From: Ectocarpus siliculosus
Taxonomy: Eukaryota; Sar; Phaeophyceae; Ectocarpales; Ectocarpaceae
Length of the DNA stretch: 14,398 nucleotides
NCBI GenBank assembly: GCA_000310025.1
Contig: FN649733.1
Coordinates: 2,886,895 to 2,901,292 of the forward strand
Direction of reading: 5' to 3'
How positions within the stretch are numbered: the stretch's first letter is position 1; each line of letters starts with the position of its first letter. Below are positions 13,301 through 14,398 of this stretch, piece after piece. A program made the position numbers and the translations under genes. The notes under the pieces are model-generated. The model made no database searches and was not told where the DNA came from. It saw only the letters and a list, made by a program, of their open reading frames with translations.

Positions 13301-14398
13301 GCGCCCCGGACAGTAGGCGGGCGGCGCGGCGGGCGAGGATGACCGCCCGGCTGGAGGCGCTGGCGGCGGCGACGGACGCGGAGAGGGGGGCAGGCAGGTA
13401 CGGCAGCAGCCGCCGCAGCAGCTGCAGCAGCAGCAGCAGCAGCAGCAGCAGCTGCACCGGCGAGCTGCTGACCCCGTGGGACGGAGGAGGAGCGGCAGCG
13501 GCGACCGCCGGCACCACCACCGCCGCCCCGCACGTAAAGGACCACTACCACCAAAGGTCCCGCGACGGCATAATGCACCACCACCGACCGGCGAGGGAAG
13601 AGGATACGGAGGCGTCGTCCCTCGGGAGCGGGGTCACGCGGAGCTCGGAGGCGGGCTCGGGCAGGTTGCGGGCGTCCGGTCGTGCGCAAGACGTGGACTA
13701 CTGGAACCGGCCGGCCACAATGGCGGCGGCGATGGCGGCGGTGGCAGCTGTCGCAAGAGGAGATGAAAGTGCGCAACGCGAACGGAGAACGGGGGGGGCG
13801 AAGCCCAAGCCTTCGGCGGCGTCGTTGTTGAACGGAGGGAGTGAGACGGGCAAGAGACTCGCTACAACAGGCGGGGGGGCTGCAAGAGGCGAAGGTATCG
13901 ACATCGTGCTGAACAACGACCACGGGTCCTTTGCAGGCACTCTAACGGGGAGGAGTTCATCCGAGGCATCATTCGGTGCCCCGCCGCTGCCTCTGAGCGA
14001 AGCGGCGGCAACCGTTTCGCGGGAGGCATCACGGCGACGGCAACGGATACTCAAGCACGTGGAGGTGGGCCGCGGCGGGCAGGAACACTACCACGACGCC
14101 GCCGCCGCCGCCGTCAGGCGGTGCAACAGTCCCGCCGAGACCTCGGGACCCTCGTTCGGCGGGGTACCCGCCGACGCTTCTGCCACGGACGGCGGCGGCG
14201 CCGTTCTCGTGGACGATGGCTTCTACGGAGATTGTTTCTCTCCTCTGGAGCGGCGGTCAGCCTTGGCTATGCCCCCGAGAACGATCCCCCACCCTCGAGG
14301 GTGGGACGGCGGGGCGGTGGGTACCTCGAGGCCTAAGGCCAAGGCCACTAAGAAGAGAAAGAATCGGTCGACTGCCGCCGCCGCCGCCGCCGCCGCCG
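7155..14398 (+). CDS. Large coiled-coil protein with a long low-complexity tail; nine exons in window, 3' end beyond right edge
   Basis: Not a family I recognise. Nine exons (7155-7337, 7563-7763, 8122-8220, 8597-8730, 9219-9277, 9799-10007, 10562-10657, 11035-11229, 11689-14398) join with intron phases 0,0,0,2,1,0,0,0 into 1,295 codons plus one base, with no stop. The ATG at 7155 has a good context (ACCATG, A at -3). Residues 1-392 are mostly charged and heptad-like (VFNLKLAVQEYEDRLAKLY, LEAADQEVDRLENTVSKLRD, VEELREQIAGLEEDNRVL), so coiled coil is likely. Residues 393-1295 are rich in Ala, Gly, Gln, Ser and Asp/Glu and probably disordered. They contain GRRRTRRRRR (about 647) and KKRKNR (about 1280), which resemble nuclear-localisation signals. 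A scaffold or chromatin-associated protein would fit but is a guess. Confidence 0.78.
7371..7438. repeat. GTT trinucleotide microsatellite in intron 1 of the coiled-coil gene
   Basis: An imperfect GTT run with a few GGT units, lying just downstream of the exon 1 donor within intron 7338-7562. It produces spurious polyvaline/polycysteine or polyglutamine-like frames that are not coding. Confidence 0.85.
7563..7763 (+). CDS. Coiled-coil gene exon 2 (residues 62-128)
   Basis: The acceptor is GATCAG ending 7562. The first part, 7563-7640, encodes the heptad segment TDLEAADQEVDRLENTVSKL to LHG. The second part, 7641-7763, encodes a glycine-rich linker (GGC/GGT codon runs, 7645-7721) and ends DTPRHQ. 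The donor is CAG|GTAAGA at 7764. An earlier in-phase GTAAGA donor exists at 7641. Confidence 0.75.
7764..8121 (+). other. Coiled-coil gene intron 2
   Basis: 358 bases between GTAAGA and the TAG acceptor. I see no repeat, RNA or conserved element. Confidence 0.7.
8122..8220 (+). CDS. Coiled-coil gene exon 3 (residues 129-161)
   Basis: The acceptor TCGCTAG ends at 8121 after a pyrimidine-rich stretch. It encodes ASVEELREQIAGLEEDNRVL and onward to LCGASE. The donor is GAG|GTGCGC at 8221. It is 33 codons with phase 0 at both ends. Reading through the donor reaches a stop near 8284. Confidence 0.75.
8221..8596 (+). other. Coiled-coil gene intron 3, carrying a hairpin
   Basis: 376 bases between GTGCGC and the CAG acceptor. 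Its only notable content is the long foldback at 8361-8441, listed separately. Confidence 0.7.
8361..8441 (+). ncRNA. Candidate intronic hairpin RNA (microRNA-precursor-like or mirtron-like)
   Basis: Bases 8366-8394 pair with 8408-8436 over 29 positions: 26 Watson-Crick pairs, one G-U and two single mismatches, around a 13-base loop. Pairing extends five more bases outward with one mismatch, giving a stem of about 34 bp in 81 bases. The loop side contains the palindrome TCAGCGCTGA. Length, near-perfect stem and intronic position fit a microRNA precursor. The outer edges also read GTAAG at 8361 and TACAG at 8447-8451, as a mirtron would. A degenerate MITE is the main alternative, although I see no target-site duplication. 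Confidence 0.5.
8597..8730 (+). CDS. Coiled-coil gene exon 4 (residues 162-205 plus two bases)
   Basis: The acceptor GCGTCAG ends at 8596. It encodes GEEDDALLVPTGPSQRVQAI and onward through LSNRMKKLSALLDSTLERE to ADA, leaving AG of a split arginine codon. The donor is CAG|GTTAGG at 8731. The helical, charged composition continues the coiled-coil region. Confidence 0.72.
8731..9218 (+). other. Coiled-coil gene intron 4, with AGTGCCGG repeat cluster
   Basis: 488 bases between GTTAGG and the TAATAG acceptor. The middle of the intron is occupied by the repeat cluster at 8868-9014; a T-rich tract precedes the acceptor. Confidence 0.68.
8868..9014. repeat. Cluster of six AGTGCCGG motifs, including a 25-base tandem duplication
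   Basis: AGTGCCGG occurs at 8870, 8884, 8904, 8962, 8987 and 9005, mostly as TAGTGCCGGTG. Bases 8946-8970 and 8971-8995 are adjacent 25-base units differing at two positions (GTTCTATACTTTGAA followed by YAGTGCCGGY). This is a decayed minisatellite within intron 4, possibly with regulatory or structural meaning. Confidence 0.8.
9219..9277 (+). CDS. Coiled-coil gene exon 5 (residues 206-225 plus one base)
   Basis: The acceptor is TAATAG ending 9218. The first base completes AG|A (Arg206), and the exon encodes AAAEDAYSRMEDAIARTEE, leaving C of a split codon. The donor is AAC|GTGAGT at 9278. Using the AG two bases later would break the frame, so 9218 is preferred. At 59 bases it is the shortest exon in the model. 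Confidence 0.68.
9278..9798 (+). other. Coiled-coil gene intron 5
   Basis: 521 bases between GTGAGT and the GGCAG acceptor. It contains one ACTGCTGT octamer (9507) and a pair of 23-base direct repeats (9621 and 9690). No other feature is convincing. Confidence 0.62.
9621..9712. repeat. Pair of 23-base direct repeats, 69 bases apart
   Basis: Bases 9621-9643 and 9690-9712 share 20 of 23 positions (GCCTTGTGTG-AACA-TCCAGAG). The 69-base spacing is a multiple of three and the sequence between is open in one frame, but no splice acceptor in phase with exon 5 supports coding. Confidence 0.7.
9799..10007 (+). CDS. Coiled-coil gene exon 6 (residues 226-295)
   Basis: The acceptor GGCAG ends at 9798; TG completes C|TG (Leu226). 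It encodes EVAVSLYKKEKESAQGRESA and onward through MEEARSRAANRPPPADKEGD, ending TNTEE. The donor is GAG|GTTGGT at 10008, phase 0. The donor is weaker than the others and the 3' boundary could shift. The frame is also open upstream to 9600, but no acceptor there fits the phase of exon 5. Confidence 0.62.
10088..10108 (-). repeat. Interstitial telomere-like tract (CCCTAA type)
   Basis: Three and a half CCCTAA-type units with one A-to-G variant in the middle. On the minus strand this reads as TTAGGG repeats. It is short and intronic, so it is probably a repair-derived or relic insertion and not a chromosome end. Confidence 0.65.
10253..10273 (+). repeat. G-rich tract (G4-C-G9-C-G6), G-quadruplex type
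   Basis: Runs of 4, 9 and 6 G separated by single C bases lie on the transcribed RNA's sense strand in intron 6. The array is long enough for four stacks of three. Confidence 0.65.
10562..10657 (+). CDS. Coiled-coil gene exon 7 (residues 296-327)
   Basis: The acceptor is excellent: a pyrimidine-rich stretch followed by GGCTCAG, ending 10561. It encodes EWPAVDAASDKLEALEADVK and RWQETCDHANAQ. The donor is CAG|GTTCGT at 10658. Phase 0 at both ends, 32 codons. Confidence 0.75.
10706..10723. repeat. Perfect 18-bp palindrome TTTCGGGACGTCCCGAAA
   Basis: A perfect dyad with an ACGT core in intron 7. ACGT-core palindromes are typical bZIP-factor targets in plants and other eukaryotes; binding here is speculation. 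Confidence 0.75.
10772..10816 (+). CDS. Possible 15-codon cassette exon of the coiled-coil gene
   Basis: The stretch is preceded by CTGCAG and followed by GTAAGA. It is 45 bases long, in phase 0 with exons 7 and 8, and free of stops (MGVEFQGLPVVSIAV). Including it would preserve the frame. The peptide does not resemble the neighbouring coiled-coil segments, and the pyrimidine tract before it is weak, so this is only a candidate. Confidence 0.25.
10885..10996. repeat. 58-base imperfect tandem duplication
   Basis: Unit 1 starts at 10885 and unit 2 at 10943. Both start GCTAAGAA, share GGTATC, and carry CACGCTGCCCCA and CTGGCTCTCT at matching positions, with scattered substitutions and one single-base gap. 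It is intronic, between exons 7 and 8. Confidence 0.75.
11035..11229 (+). CDS. Coiled-coil gene exon 8 (residues 328-392)
   Basis: The acceptor CTTTAG ends at 11034 after a long T/C tract. It encodes MLKEKSLAEETARRLSEKEA and ELNARITAMEAAAAEAEAAA, then an alanine run and GVRQ. The donor is CAG|GTATGG at 11230, phase 0. The helical heptad pattern ends in this exon and gives way to alanine-rich sequence. Confidence 0.78.
11230..11688 (+). other. Coiled-coil gene intron 8
   Basis: 459 bases from GTATGG to the TTCAG acceptor, or 576 if the acceptor ending 11805 is used. I see no RNA or repeat inside 11230-11688. Confidence 0.65.
11689..14398 (+). CDS. Coiled-coil gene exon 9 (residues 393-1295), open to the window end
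   Basis: One reading frame is open from 11623 to 14398, over 920 codons. The preferred acceptor TTCAG ends at 11688; GGCCAG ending 11805 is also in phase 0 and would drop a 39-codon start that looks less coding. Contents: acidic/serine segment (about 11806-12240), CAG-encoded Gln runs (12295-12306, 12820-12837), basic GRRRTRRRRR (12451-12480), a glycine/acidic stretch, an alanine-rich helix ATLRAESAALRAEASAQRAA (12955-13014) continuing to about 13110, an AGC-encoded Ser run (13426-13452), TKKRKNR (14347-14367), and a GCC-encoded alanine run cut by the edge. GC content is clearly higher than in the introns. Openings on the other strand are by-products of the scarcity of stop codons in GC-rich repeats. 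Confidence 0.78.
11750..11769. repeat. Perfect 20-bp palindrome CGGATTTAGCGCTAAATCCG
   Basis: A perfect 20-bp dyad lies 61 bases after the preferred exon 9 acceptor and 36 bases before the alternative one. If the second acceptor is used it is intronic and could be a protein-binding or structural element; otherwise it encodes PDLALNP. Confidence 0.8.

Noticed and set aside
11796-13923. Long minus-strand openings (11796-12527 and 13111-13923) opposite exon 9
   Set aside because: They are compositional mirrors of the plus-strand GCC/GGC/CAG codon runs, which contain few stop codons in any frame. The plus frame is open far longer and joins in phase to eight upstream exons.

Overview
The window looks like nuclear DNA of a eukaryote with intron-rich genes. 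Both gene models below depend on GT..AG introns whose reading phases fit across every junction. The best guess for the source is a stramenopile, most likely a brown alga of the Ectocarpus/kelp type. The basis is about half-GC non-coding DNA, GC-rich exons full of CAG/AGC/GCC codon runs, kilobase introns and short TTAGGG-type tracts. This assignment is an inference, since nothing in the window is taxonomically diagnostic.

Left half, minus strand (1-5190): the 5' part of a Ste20/germinal-centre-type protein kinase, closest in motif pattern to the GCK-III (MST3/MST4/YSK1) group. Three coding exons (5190-5086, 2335-2217, 435-318) join in phase and encode residues 1-114: glycine loop, beta-3 lysine, alpha-C glutamate, hinge and start of the C-lobe. 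The catalytic loop and the rest lie beyond the left edge. Introns of 2,750 and 1,781 bases separate the exons. They hold an over-represented octamer (ACTGCTGT), an inverted repeat pair, hairpins, a Z-DNA-type tract and a G-quadruplex-type tract.

Middle (5191-7154): a region of about 2 kb between two divergently oriented coding starts. It presumably holds both promoters and 5' UTRs. I see no convincing gene there.

Right half, plus strand (7155-14398): a second gene with nine coding exons, all joinable in frame, giving at least 1,295 codons with no stop before the window ends. The first eight small exons encode charged, heptad-like coiled-coil segments. The ninth is a single open stretch of about 2.7 kb encoding an alanine-, glycine-, glutamine- and serine-rich, probably disordered tail with basic nuclear-localisation-like clusters. 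I recognise no enzymatic domain. Its introns carry the most unusual non-coding item in the window, a near-perfect hairpin of about 81 bases (8361-8441) resembling a microRNA precursor or mirtron. They also hold two families of short tandem repeats and several long perfect palindromes.

Nothing shows that the two genes work together; the only link visible is their head-to-head arrangement. No rRNA, tRNA, CRISPR array or intact transposon was found.
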